Shown in pieces: positions 13,539 through 27,081 of a stretch of 64,000 bases of DNA. Source of the stretch: Hippophae tibetana (Eukaryota > Streptophyta > Magnoliopsida > Rosales > Elaeagnaceae). The stretch is from positions 33,199,843 to 33,263,842 of the forward strand of contig CM072810.1 of the NCBI GenBank assembly GCA_037013495.1, read 5' to 3'. Each line of letters begins with the position of its first letter. The stretch's first letter is position 1. A model generated the notes under the pieces. The model was not told the DNA's origin. It ran no database searches and worked only from the letters and a program-made list of their open reading frames with translations. The position numbers and the translations under genes were made by a program.

Positions 13539-15306
13539 AAAAAATAAATCTAGAACTACGAAGTTGACCAAAAATATTGAACTCTATATCAAGCAAGAGG
13601 ATGAAACTTGGAACAAATTCTAATCATGTTTTTCAAACACTATCAACTACTTCTACAAATTGGGTGGACCAATCTGGAAAGGGAAATAGATTGAGAAATT
13701 CCTTACTAGCTTACCTTATCATTTTCAAGCAAAAGTAACCTTGCTTAAATACATAAAAAATCCTTGCGAACTTACTATTAATTGAATCACTTGGGCAAGT
13801 ATTCGAACTGCATCACTTGTATCCAATATGTCAGCCATCCACTTTCGAGGACGGAAAGAGCTTGGCTTTATAGACATCAAGGATAGTGGTCTTAGCAAAA
13901 ATATTTTTCACACAATTGTTAGAAATGATGACTCTAATACCAATGAAGAGAAATGGGATCTACTTTCCCAGAGAGTTACTAAATTTCTTCGATAGAATTA
14001 ACCCTTTTTAGGGGTTTTAGAAAAAAATAATCCGGGCTCCAAAATGATTATTTCAATAAAAATTTAGAGTTGTACTTCTTCCAAACAACATGAAATATTT
14101 GGTAGACCACTCATATAGGTATTTGAGCTAAAAAATACATCTAGAACTACGAAATTGACCAAAACTTTTGACCTCTATATCAAGCAAGAGGCTGAAACTT
14201 GGAACAAATTCTAATCTTGTTTTTCAAACACTATCAACTACTCGTACAATTTGGGTGGACCTATGAGGAAAGAGAAGCACATTGAGAAATTCCTTACTAG
14301 CTTACCTTATCATTTTCAAGCAAAAGTTACCTTGCTTAAATACATGAAAAATCCTTGTGAACTTACTGTTAAATGAATCACTTGGGCAAGTATTCGAACT
14401 GCATCACTTGTAACCAATATGTCAGGCATCCACTTTCGAGGACGGAAAGAGCTTGGCTTTATAGACATCAAGGATAGTGGTCTTAGCGAAAATCTTTTTG
14501 ACACAATTGTTAGGAATGATGACTCTAATACCAATGAAGAGAAATGAGATCCACTTTCCTAGAGAGTTACTGAATTTGTTAGGTAGAATTAACCCTTTTT
14601 AGGGGTTTTGAAAAAAATAATCCGAGCTCTAAAATGATTATTTCAATGAATTTAGAGTTGTACTTCTTCAAAACAACATGAAATATTTTGCAGACCACTC
14701 ATATAAGTATTTGAGCTAAAAAATAAATCTAGAACTACGAAGTTGACCAAAAATTTTGAACTCTATATCAAGCAAGAGGATGAAACTTGGAACAAATTCT
14801 AATCATGTTTTTCAAACACTATCAACTACTCGTACAATTTGGGTGGACCTATCAGGAAAGAGAAGTACATTGAGAAATTCCTTACATAGTTACCTTATCA
14901 TTTTCAAGTAAAAGTTACCTTGCTTAAATACATGAAAAATCCTTGTGAACTTACTGTTAAATGAATCACTTGCGCAAGTATTCGAACTGCATCACTTGTA
15001 ACCAATATGTCAGCCATCCACTTTCGAGGACGGAAAGAGCTTGGCTTTATAGACATCAAGGATAGTGGTCTTAGCGAAAATATTTTTGACACAATTGTTA
15101 GAAATGATGACTCTAATACCAATGAAGAGAAATGGGATCTACTTTCCCAGAGAGTTACTAAATTTCTTCGATAGAATTAACCCTTTTTAGGGGTTTTAGA
15201 AAAAAATAATCCGAGCTCCAAAATGTTTATTTCAATGAAGTTAGAGTTGTACTTCTTCCAAACAACATGAAATATTTTGCAGACCACTCATATAAGTATT
15301 TGAGCT
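13539..15306 (+). repeat. 3-monomer HOR (1768 bp), copy 1 (M24-M26)
   Basis: Monomers start at 13539, 14130 and 14718. Private markers shared with the next copy are 'CTATTAATTGAATCAC' in M24 (near 13776), the slightly longer 'TTTCAATAAAAATTTAG' near 14050 that makes M24 591 bp long, 'CAAAACTTTTGACC' in M25, and 'TTACATAGTTACC' in M26 (near 14882). Confidence 0.9.
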
Positions 15307-17074
15307 AAAAAATAAATCTAGAACTACGAAGTTGACCAAAAATATTGAACTCTATATCAAGCAAGAGGATGAAACTTGGAACAAATTCTAATCATGTTTT
15401 TCAAACACTATCAACTACTTCTACAAATTGGGTGGACCAATCTGGAAAGGGAAATAGATTGAGAAATTCCTTACTAGCTTACCTTATCATTTTCAAGCAA
15501 AAGTAACCTTGCTTAAATACATAAAAAATCCTTGCGAACTTACTATTAATTGAATCACTTGGGCAAGTATTCGAACTGCATCACTTGTATCCAATATGTC
15601 AGCCATCCACTTTCGAGGACGGAAAGAGCTTGGCTTTATAGACATCAAGGATAGTGGTCTTAGCAAAAATATTTTTCACACAATTGTTAGAAATGATGAC
15701 TCTAATACCAATGAAGAGAAATGGGATCTACTTTCCCAGAGAGTTACTAAATTTCTTCGATAGAATTAACCCTTTTTAGGGGTTTTAGAAAAAAATAATC
15801 CGGGCTCCAAAATGATTATTTCAATAAAAATTTAGAGTTGTACTTCTTCCAAACAACATGAAATATTTGGTAGACCACTCATATAGGTATTTGAGCTAAA
15901 AAATACATCTAGAACTACGAAATTGACCAAAACTTTTGACCTCTATATCAAGCAAGAGGCTGAAACTTGGAACAAATTCTAATCTTGTTTTTCAAACACT
16001 ATCAACTACTCGTACAATTTGGGTGGACCTATGAGGAAAGAGAAGCACATTGAGAAATTCCTTACTAGCTTACCTTATCATTTTCAAGCAAAAGTTACCT
16101 TGCTTAAATACATGAAAAATCCTTGTGAACTTACTGTTAAATGAATCACTTGGGCAAGTATTCGAACTGCATCACTTGTAACCAATATGTCAGGCATCCA
16201 CTTTCGAGGACGGAAAGAGCTTGGCTTTATAGACATCAAGGATAGTGGTCTTAGCGAAAATCTTTTTGACACAATTGTTAGGAATGATGACTCTAATACC
16301 AATGAAGAGAAATGAGATCCACTTTCCTAGAGAGTTACTGAATTTGTTAGGTAGAATTAACCCTTTTTAGGGGTTTTGAAAAAAATAATCCGAGCTCTAA
16401 AATGATTATTTCAATGAATTTAGAGTTGTACTTCTTCAAAACAACATGAAATATTTTGCAGACCACTCATATAAGTATTTGAGCTAAAAAATAAATCTAG
16501 AACTACGAAGTTGACCAAAAATTTTGAACTCTATATCAAGCAAGAGGATGAAACTTGGAACAAATTCTAATCATGTTTTTCAAACACTATCAACTACTCG
16601 TACAATTTGGGTGGACCTATCAGGAAAGAGAAGTACATTGAGAAATTCCTTACATAGTTACCTTATCATTTTCAAGTAAAAGTTACCTTGCTTAAATACA
16701 TGAAAAATCCTTGTGAACTTACTGTTAAATGAATCACTTGCGCAAGTATTCGAACTGCATCACTTGTAACCAATATGTCAGCCATCCACTTTCGAGGACG
16801 GAAAGAGCTTGGCTTTATAGACATCAAGGATAGTGGTCTTAGCGAAAATATTTTTGACACAATTGTTAGAAATGATGACTCTAATACCAATGAAGAGAAA
16901 TGGGATCTACTTTCCCAGAGAGTTACTAAATTTCTTCGATAGAATTAACCCTTTTTAGGGGTTTTAGAAAAAAATAATCCGAGCTCCAAAATGTTTATTT
17001 CAATGAAGTTAGAGTTGTACTTCTTCCAAACAACATGAAATATTTTGCAGACCACTCATATAAGTATTTGAGCT
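15307..17074 (+). repeat. 3-monomer HOR (1768 bp), copy 2 (M27-M29)
   Basis: Monomers start at 15307, 15898 and 16486. Every private marker of the preceding trimer recurs exactly 1768 bp later, including the lengthened 'TTTCAATAAAAATTTAG' near 15818. From M28 onward the sequence also matches M5 onward at an offset of about 13,542 bp, so the trimer is nested inside a longer superperiod. Confidence 0.9.
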
Positions 17075-20015
17075 AAAAAATAAATCTAGAACTACGAAGT
17101 TGACCAAAAATATTGAACTCTATATCAAGCAAGAGGATGAAACTTGGAACAAATTCTAATCATGTTTTTCAAACACTATCAACTACTTCTACAAATTGGG
17201 TGGACCAATCTGGAAAGGGAAATAGATTGAGAAATTCCTTACTAGCTTACCTTATCATTTTCAAGCAAAAGTAACCTTGCTTAAATACATAAAAAATCCT
17301 TGCGAACTTACTGTTAAATGAATCACTTGGGCAAGTATTCGAACTGCATCACTTGTATCCAATATGTCAGCCATCCACTTTCGAGGACGGAAAGAGCTTG
17401 GCTTTATAGACATCAAGGATTGTGGTCTTAGCGAAAATATTTTTGACACAATTGTTAGAAATGATGACTCTAATACCAATGAAGAGAAATGGGATCTACT
17501 TTCCCAGAGAGTTACTAAATTTCTTCGATAGAATTAACCCTTTTTAGGGGTTTTAGAAAAATATAATCCGAGCTCCAAAATGATTATTTCAATGAAATTA
17601 GAGTTGTACTTCTTCCAAACAACATGAAATATTTTGTAGACCACTCATATAGATATTTGAGTTCAAAATAAACCTAGAACTACGAAGTTGACCAAAAATA
17701 TTGAACTCTATATCAAGCAAGAGGACGAAACTTTGAATAAATTCTAATCATGTTTTTCAAACATTATCAACTACTCGTACAATTTGGGTGGACCTATCAA
17801 GAAAGAGAAGTAGATTGAGAAATTCCTAACTAGCTTACCTTATCATTTTCAAGCAAAAGTTACCTTGCTTAAATACATGAAAAATCCTTGTGAACTTACT
17901 ATTAAATGAATCACTTGGGCAAGTATTCGAACAGCATCACTTGTAACCAATATGTCAGCCATGCACTTTCGAGGATGGAAAGAGCCTGCCTTTATAGACA
18001 TCAAGGATTGTGGTCTTAGTGAACATCTTTTTGGCACAATTGTTAGGAATGATGACTCTAATACCAATGTAGAGAAATGGGATCTACTTTCCTTGAGATT
18101 TACTAAATTTCTTAGATAGAATTAACCCTTTTTTAGGGGTTTTAGAAAAAAATAATCCGAGCTCTAAAATGATTATTTCAATGAATTTAGAGTTGTACTT
18201 CTTCCAAACAACATGAAATATTTGGTAGACCACTCATATAGGAATTTAGCTAAAAAATACATCTAGAACTACGAAATTGACCAAAAATTTTGACCTCTAT
18301 ATCAAGCAAGAGGCTGAAACTTGGAACAAATTCTAATCTTGTTTTTCAAGCACTATCAACTACTCGTACAATTTGGGTGGACCTATCAGGAAAGAGAAGC
18401 ACATTGAGAAATTCCTTACTAGCTTACCTTATCATTTTCAAGCAAAAGTTACCTTGCTTAAATACATGAAAAATCCTTGTGAACTTACTGTTAAATGAAT
18501 CACTTGGGCAAGTATTCGAACTGCATCACTTGTACCCAATATGTCAGGCATCCACTTTCGAGGACGGAAAGAGCTTGGCTTTATAGACATCAAGGATAGT
18601 GGTCTTAGCGAAAATATTTTTGACACAATTGTTAGGAATGATGACTCTAATACCAATGAAGAGAAATGAGATCTACTTTCCCAGAGAGTTACTAAATTTG
18701 TTAGATAGAATTAACCCTTTTTAGGGGTTTTGAAAAAAATAATCCCAACTCTAAAATGATTATTTCAATGAATTTAGAGTTGTACTTCTTCAAAACAACA
18801 TGAAATATTTTGCAGACCACTCATATAAGTATTTGAGCTAAAAAATAAATCTAGAACTACGAAGTTGACCAAAAATTTTGAACTCTATATCAAGCAAGAG
18901 GATGAAACATGGAACAAATTCTAATCATGTTTTTCAAACACTATCAACTACTCCTACAATTTGGGTGGACCTATCTGGAAAGGGAAATAGATTGAGAAAT
19001 TCCTTACTAGCTTACCTTATCATTTTCAAGCAAACGTAACCTTGCTTAAATACATAAAAAATCCTTGCGAACTTATTGTTAAATGAATCACTTGGGCAAG
19101 TATTCGAACTGCATCACTTGTATCCAATATGTCAGCCATCTACTTTCGAGGATGGAAAGAGCTTGGCTTTATAGACATCAAGGATAGTGGTCTTAGCGAT
19201 GATCTTTTGGACACAATTGTTAGAAATGATGACTCTAACACCAATGAAGAGAATGGGATCTACTTTCCCAGAGATTTACTAAATTTCTTAGATAGAATTA
19301 GCCCTTTTTTAGGGGTTGTAGAAAAACATAATACGAGCTCTAAAATGATTATTTCAATGAATTTAGAGTTGTACTTCTTCCAAACAACATGAAATATTTG
19401 GTAGACCACTCATATAGGTATTTGAGCTAAAAAGTAAATCTAGAACTACGAAATTGACCAAAAATTTTGACCTCTATATCAAGCAAGAGGCTGAAACTTG
19501 GAACAAATTCTAATCTTGTTTTTCAAACACTATCAACTACTCGTACAATTTGGGTGGACCTATCAGGAAAGAGAAGTACATTAAGAAATTCCTTACTAGC
19601 TTACCTTATCATTTTCAAGCAAAAGTTACCTTGCTTAAATACATGAAATATCCTTGTGAACTTACTGTTAAATGAATCACTTGGGCAAGTATTCGAACTG
19701 CATCACTTGTAACCAATATGTCAGGCATCCACTTTCGAGGACGGAAAGAGCTTGGCTTTATAGACATCAAGGATAGTGGTCTTAGCGAAAATCTTTTTGA
19801 CACAATTGTTAGGAATGATGACTCTAATACCGATGAAGAGAAATGAGATCTATTTTCCCAGAGAGTTACTAAATTTGTTAGATAGAATTAACCCTTTTTA
19901 GGGTTTTGAAAAAAATAATCCGAGCTCTAAAATGATTATTTCAATGAATTTAGAGTTGTACTTCTTCCAAACAACAAGAAATATTTTGCAGACCACTCAT
20001 ATAAGTATTTGAGCT
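17075..20015 (+). repeat. M30-M34, long-range copy of M7-M11
   Basis: Monomers start at 17075, about 17664, 18252, 18840 and 19429. M31 reproduces the divergent M8 type (start 'GTTCAAAATAAACC', 'GACGAAACTTTGAATAAATT'). M32 reproduces M1/M9 with AAAAAATACA and 'TTTTTCAAGCACTATC'. M33 carries the 87-codon open stretch and M34 matches M3/M11. The order and spacing match M7-M11 at an offset of about 13.54 kb. Confidence 0.85.
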
Positions 20016-21782
20016 AAAAAATAAATCTAGAACTACGAAGTTGACCAAAAATTTTGAACTCTATATCAAGCAAGAGGATGAAACTTGGAACAAATTCTAA
20101 TCATGTTTTTCAAACATTGTCAACTACTCTTACAATTTGGGTGGATCTATTAGGAAAGAGAAGTACATTGAGAAATTCCTTACTAGCTTACCTTATAATT
20201 TTGAAGCAAAAGTTACCTTGCTTAAATACATGAAAAATCCTTGTGAACTTACTGTTAAATGAATCACTTGGGCAAGTATTCGAACTGCATCACTTGTAAC
20301 CAATATGTCAGCCATCCACTTTCGAGGAAGGAAAGAGCTTTGCTTTATAGACATCAAGGATAGTGGTCTTAGCGAAAATCTTTTTGACACAATTGTTAGA
20401 AATGATGACTCTAATACCAATGAAGAGAAATGGGATCTACTTTCCCAGAGAGTTACTAAATTTCTTCGATAGAATTAACCCTTTTTAGGGGTTTTAGAAA
20501 AAAATAATCCGAGCTCCAAAATGTTTATTTCAATGAAGTTAGAGTTGTACTTCTTCCAAACAACATGAAATATTTTGCAGACCACTCATATAAGTATTTG
20601 AGCTAAAAAATAAATCTAGAACTACGAAGTTGACCAAAAATATTGAACTCTATATCAAGCAAAAGGATGAAACTTGGAACAAATTCTAATCATGTTTTTC
20701 AAACACTATCAACTACTTCTACAAATTGGGTGGACCAATCTGGAAAGGGAAATAGATTGAGAAATTCCTTACTAGCTTACCTTATAATTTTCAAGCAAAA
20801 GTTACCTTGCTTAAATACATGAAAAATCCTTGTGAACTTACTGTTAAATGAATCACTTGGGCAAGTATTCGAACTGCATCACTTGTAACCAATATGTCAG
20901 CCATCCACTTTCGAGGAAGGAAAGAGCTTTCCTTTATAGACATCAAGGATAGTGGTCTTAGCGAAAATATTTTTGACACAATTGTTAGAAATGATGACTC
21001 TAATACCAATGAAGAGAAATGGGATCTACTTTCCGAGAGAGTTACTAAATTTCTTAGATAGAATTAACCCTTTTTAGGGGTTTTGGAAAAAAATAATCCG
21101 AGCTCCAAAATGATTATTTCAATGAATTTAGAGTTGTACTTCTTCCAAACAACATGAAATATTTTGCAGACCACTCATATATGTATTTGAGCTAAAAAAT
21201 AAATGTAGAACTACGAAATTGACCAAAAATTTTGACCTCTATATCAAGCAAGAGGCTGAAACTTGGAACAAATTCTAATCATGTTTTTCAAACATTATCA
21301 ACTACTCGTACAATTTGGGTGGATCTATTAGGAAAGAGAAGTACATTGAGAAATTCCTTACTAGCTTACCTTATAATTTTCAAGCAAAAGTTACCTTGCT
21401 TAAATACATGAAAAATCCTTGTGAACTTACTGTTAAATGAATCACTTGGGCAAGTATTCGAACTGCATCACTTGTAACCAATATGTCAGCCACCCACTTT
21501 CGAGGAAGGAAAGAGCTTTGCTTTATAGACATCAAGGATAGTGGTCTTAGCGAAAATCTTTTTGACACAATTGTTAGAAATGATGACTCTAATACCAATG
21601 AAGAGAAATGGGATCTACTTTCCCAGAGAGTTACTAAATTTCTTGGATAGAATTAACCCTTTTTAGGGGTTTTAGAAAAAAATAATCCGAGCTCCAAAAT
21701 GTTTATTTCAATGAAGTTAGAGTTGTACTTCTTCCAAACAACATGAAATATTTTGCAGACCACTCATATAAGTATTGGAGCT
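20016..21782 (+). repeat. Transitional monomers M35-M37
   Basis: Monomers start at 20016, 20605 and 21194. M35 has 'ATTTTGAAGCAAAAG' and 'AACATTGTCAACTAC', shared with M41 of the 9-monomer repeat. M37 ends in 'AGTATTGGAGCTA', the same junction that precedes copies 2 and 3 of that repeat. The three units therefore look like a shortened or rearranged lead-in to the 9-monomer HOR rather than a copy of the region to the left. Confidence 0.6.
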
Positions 21783-24700
21783 AAAAAATAAATCTAGAAC
21801 TACGAAGTTGACCAAAAATATTGAACTCTATATCAAGCAAGAGGATGAAACTTGGAACAAATTCTAATCATGTTTTTCAAACACTATCAACTACTTCTAC
21901 AAATTGGGTGGACCAATCTGGAAAGGGAAATAGATTGAGAAATTCCTTACTAGCTTACCTTATAATTTTCAAGCAAAAGTTACCTTGCTTAAATACATGA
22001 AAAATCCTTGTGAACTTACTGTTAAATGAATCACTTGGGCAAGTATTCGAACTGCATCACTTGTATCCAATATGTCAGCCATCTACTTTCGAGGATGGAA
22101 AGAGCTTGGCTTTATAGACATCAAGGATAGTGGTCTTAGCGATGATCTTTTGGACACAATTGTTAGAAATGATGACTCTAACCCCAATGAAGAGAATGGG
22201 ATCTACTTTCCCAGAGATTTACTAAATTTCTTAGATAGAATTAGCCCATTTTTAGGGGTTGTAGAAAAACATAATACGAGCTCTAAAATGATTATTTCAA
22301 TGAATTTAGAGTTGTACTTCTTCCAAACAACATGAAATATTTGGTAGACCACTCATATACTTATTTGAGCTAAAAAATAAATCTAGAACTACGAAATTGA
22401 CCAAAAATTTTGACCTCTATATCAAGCAAGAGGCTGAAACTTGGAACAAATTCTAATCTTGTTTTTCAAACACTATCAACTACTCGTACAATTTGGGTCG
22501 ACCTATCAGGAAAGAGAAGTACATTGAGAAATTCCTTACTAGCTTACCTTATCATTTTCAAGCAAAAGTTACCTTGCTTAAATACATGAAAAATCCTTGT
22601 GAACTTACTGTTAAATGAATCACTTGGGCAAGTATTCGAACTGCATCACTTGTAACCAATATGTCAGGCATCCACTTTCGAGGACGGAAAGAGCTTGGCT
22701 TTATAGACATCAAGGATAGTGGTCTTAGCGAAAATCTTTTTGACACAATTGTTAGGAATGATGACTCTAATACCAATGAAGAGAAATGAGATCTACTTTC
22801 CCAGAGAGTTACTAAATTTGTTAGATAGAATTAACCCTTTTTAGGGGTTTTGAAAAAAATAATCCGAGCTCTAAAATGATTATTTCAATGAATTTAGAGT
22901 TGTACTTCTTCCAAACAACATGAAATATTTTGCAGACCACTCATATAAGTATTTGAGCTAAAAAATAAATCTAGAACTACGAAGTTGACCAAAAATTTTG
23001 AACTCTATATCAAGCAAGAGGATGAAACTTGGAACAAATTCTAACATTTTTTTCAAACATTCTCAACTACTCGTACAATTTGGGTGGATCTATTAGGAAA
23101 GAGAAGTACATTGAGAAATTCCTTACTAGCTTACCTTATAATTTTGAAGCAAAAGTTACCTTGCTTAAATACATGAAAAATCCTTGTGAACTTACTGTTA
23201 AATGAATCACTTGGGCAAGTATTCGAACTGCATCACTTGTAACCAATATGTCAGCCATCCACTTTCTAGGACGGAAAGAGCTTTGCTTTATAGACATCAA
23301 GGATAGTGGTCTTAGCGAAAATCTTTTTGACACAATTGTTTGAAATGATGACTCTAATACCAATGAAGAGAAATGGGATCTACTTTCCCAGAGAGTTACT
23401 AAATTTCTTCGATAGAATTAACCCTTTTTAGGGGTTTTAGAAAAAAATAATCCGAGCTCCAAAATGTTTATTTCAATGAAGTTAGAGTTGTACTTCTTCC
23501 AAACAACATGAAATATTTTGCAGACCACTCATATAAGTATTTGAGCTAAAAAATAAATCTAGAACTACGAAGTGGACCAAAAATATTGAACTCTATATCA
23601 AGCCAGAGGATGAAACTTGGAACAAATTCTAATCATGTTTTTCAAACATTGTCAACTACTCGTACAATTTGGGTGGATCTATTAGGAAAGAGAAGTACAT
23701 TGAGAAATTCCTTACTAGCTTACCTTATAATTTTGAAGCAAAAGTTACCTTGCTTAAATACATGAAAAATCCTTGTGAACTTACTGTTAAATGAATCACT
23801 TGGGCAAGTATTCGAACTGCATCACTTGTAACCAATATGTCAGCCATCCACTTTCGAGGAAGGAAAGAGCTTTGCTTTATAGACATCAAGGATAGTGGTC
23901 TTAGCGAAAATCTTTTTGACACAATTGTTAGAAATGATGACTCTAATACCAATGAAGAGAAATGGGATCTACTTTCCTAGAGAGTTACTAAATTTCTTCG
24001 ATAGAATTAACCCTTTTTAGGGGTTTTAGAAAAAAATAATCCGAGCTCCAAAATGTTTATTTCAATGAAGTTAGAGTTGTACTTCTTCCAAACAACATGA
24101 AATATTTTGCAGACCACTCATATAAGTATTTGAGCTAAAAAATAAATCTAGAACTACGAAGTTGACCAAAAATATTGAACTCTATATCAAGCAAGAGGAT
24201 GAAACTTGGAACAAATTCTAATCATGTTTTTCAAACACTATCAACTACTTCTACAAATTGGGTGGACCAATCTGGAAAGGGAAATAGATTGAGAAATTCC
24301 TTACTAGCTTACCTTATCATTTTCAAGCAAAAGTTACCTTGCTTAAATACATGAAAAATCCTTGTGAACTTACTGTTAAATGAATCACTTGGGCAAGTAT
24401 TCGAACTGCATCACTTGTAACCAATATGTCAGCCATCCACTTTCGAGGAAGGAAAGAGCTTTGCTTTATAGACATCAAGGATAGTGGTCTTAGCGAAAAT
24501 CTTTTTGACACAATTGTTAGAAATGATGACTCTAATACCAATGAAGAGAAATGGGATCTACTTTCCCAGAGAGTTACTAAATTTCTTAGATAGAATTAAC
24601 CCTTTTTAGGGGTTTTGGAAAAAAATAATCCGAGCTCCAAAATGATTATTTCAATGAATTTAGAGTTGTACTTCTTCCAAACAACATGAAATATTTTGCA

Positions 24701-27081
24701 GACCACTCATATAGGTATTTGAGCTAAAAAATAAATCTAGAACTACGAAATTGACCAAAAATTTTGACCTCTATATCAAGCAAGAGGCTGAAACTTGGAA
24801 CAAATTCTAATCATGTTTTTCAAACATTATCAACTACTCGTACAATTTGGGTGGATCTATTAGGAAAGAGAAGTACATTGAGAAATTCCTTACTAGCTTA
24901 CCTTATAATTTTCAAGCAAAAGTTACCTTGCTTAAATACATGAAAAATCCTTGTGAACTTACTGTTAAATGAATCACTTGGGCAAGTATTCGAACTGCAT
25001 CACTTGTAACCAATATGTCAGCCACCCACTTTCGAGGAAGGAAAGAGCTTTGCTTTATAGACATCAAGGATAGTGGTCTTAGCGAAAATCTTTTTGACAC
25101 AATTGTTAGAAATGATGACTCTAATACCAATGAAGAGAAATGGGATCTACTTTCCCAAAGAGTTACTAAATTTCTTCGATAGAATTAACCCTTTTTAGGG
25201 GTTTTAGAAAAAAATAATCCGAGCTCCAAAATGTTTATTTCAATGAAGTTAGAGTTGTACTTCTTCCAAACAACATGAAATATTTTGCAGACCACTCATA
25301 TAAGTATTTGAGCTAAAAGATAAATCTAGAACTACGAAGTTGACCAAAAATATTGAACTCTATATCAAGCAAGAGGATGAAACTTGGAACAAATTCTAAT
25401 CATGTTTTTCAAACACTATCAACTACTTCTACAAATTGGGTGGACCAATCTGGAAAGGGAAATAGATTGAGAAATTCCTTACTACCTTACCTTATCATTT
25501 TCAAGCAAAAGTAACTTTGCTTAAATACATAAAAAATCCTTGCGAACTTACTGTTAAATGAATCACTTGGGCAAGTATTCGAACTGCATCACTTGTAACC
25601 AATATGTCAGCCATCCACTTTCGAGGAAGGAAAGAGCTTTGCTTTATAGACATCAAGGATAGTGGTCTTAGCGAAAATCTTTTTGACACAATTGTTAGAA
25701 ATGATGACTCTAATACCAATGAAGAGAAATGGGATCTACTTTCCCAGAGAGTTACTAAATTTCTTCGATAGAATTAACACTTTTTAGGGGTTTTGGAAAA
25801 AAATAATCCGAGCTCCAAAATGATTATTTCAATGAATTTAGAGTTGTACTTCTTCCAAACAACATGAAATATTTTGCAGACCACTCATATAGGTATTTGA
25901 GCTAAAAAATAAATCTAGAACTACGAAATTGTCAAAAAATTTTGACCTCTATATCAAGCAAGAGGCTGAAACTTGGAACAAATTCTAATCATGTTTTTCA
26001 AACATTATCAACTACTCGTACAATTTGGGTGGATCTATGAGGAAAGAGAAGTACATTGAGAAATTCCTTACTAGCTTACCTTATAATTTTCAAGCAAAAG
26101 TTACCTTGCTTAAATACATGAAAAATCCTTGTGAACTTACTGTTAAATGAATCACTTGGGCAAGTATTCGAACTGAATCACTTGTAACCAATATGTCAGC
26201 CATCCACTTTCGAGGAAGGAAAGAGCTTTGCTTTATAGACATCAAGGATAGTGGTCTTAGCGAAAATCTTTTTGACACAATTGTTAGAAATGATGACTCT
26301 AATACCAATGAAGAGAAATGGGATCTACTTTCCCAGAGAGTTACTAAATTTCTTAGATAGAATTAACCCTTTTTAGGGGTTTTGGAAAAAAATAATCCGA
26401 GCTCCAAAATGTTTATTTCTATGAATTTAGAGTTGTACTTCTTCCAAACAACATGAAATATTTTGCAGACCACTCATATAGGTATTTGAGCTAAAAAATA
26501 AATCTAGAACTACGAAGTTGACCAAAAATATTGAACTCTATATCAAGCAAGAGGATGAAACTTGGAACAAATTCTAATCATGTTTTTCAAACACTATCAA
26601 CTACTTCTACAAATTGGGGGGACCAATCTGGAAAGGGAAATAGATTGAGAAATTCCTTACTAGCTTACCTTATCATTTTCAAGCAAAAGTTACCTTGCTT
26701 AAATACATGAAAAATCCTTGTGAACTTACTGTTAAATGAATCACTTGGGCAAGTATTCGAACTGCATCACTTGTAACCAATATGTCAGCCATCCACTTTC
26801 GAGGAAGGAAAGAGCTTTGCTTTATAGACATCAAGGATAGTGGTCTTAGCGAAAATCTTTTTGACACAATTGTTAGAAATGATGACTCTAATACCAATGA
26901 AGAGAAATGGGATCTACTTTCCCAGAGAGTTACTAAATTTCTTCGATAGAATTAACCCTTTTTAGGGGTTTTAGAAAAAAATAATCCGAGCTCCAAAATG
27001 TTTATTTCAATGAAGTTAGAGTTGTACTTCTTCCAAACAACATGAAATATTTTGCAGACCACTCATATAAGTATTGGAGCT
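21783..27081 (+). repeat. 9-monomer HOR (5299 bp), copy 1 (M38-M46)
   Basis: Monomers start at 21783, 22372, 22960, 23548, 24137, 24726, 25315, 25904 and 26493. Order-specific markers are the 87-codon open stretch in unit 1, 'GGGTCGACCTATC' in unit 2, 'TTCTAACATTTTTTTC' in unit 3, 'AGTGGACC' and 'AAGCCAGAGG' in unit 4, 'GCCACCCACTTTC' in unit 6, 'AAGTAACTTTGC' in unit 7, 'GAACTGAATCAC' in unit 8 and 'AATTGGGGGGACC' in unit 9. This copy differs from the next at only a few visible sites, for example near 22047, 22359 and 22987. Confidence 0.92.
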
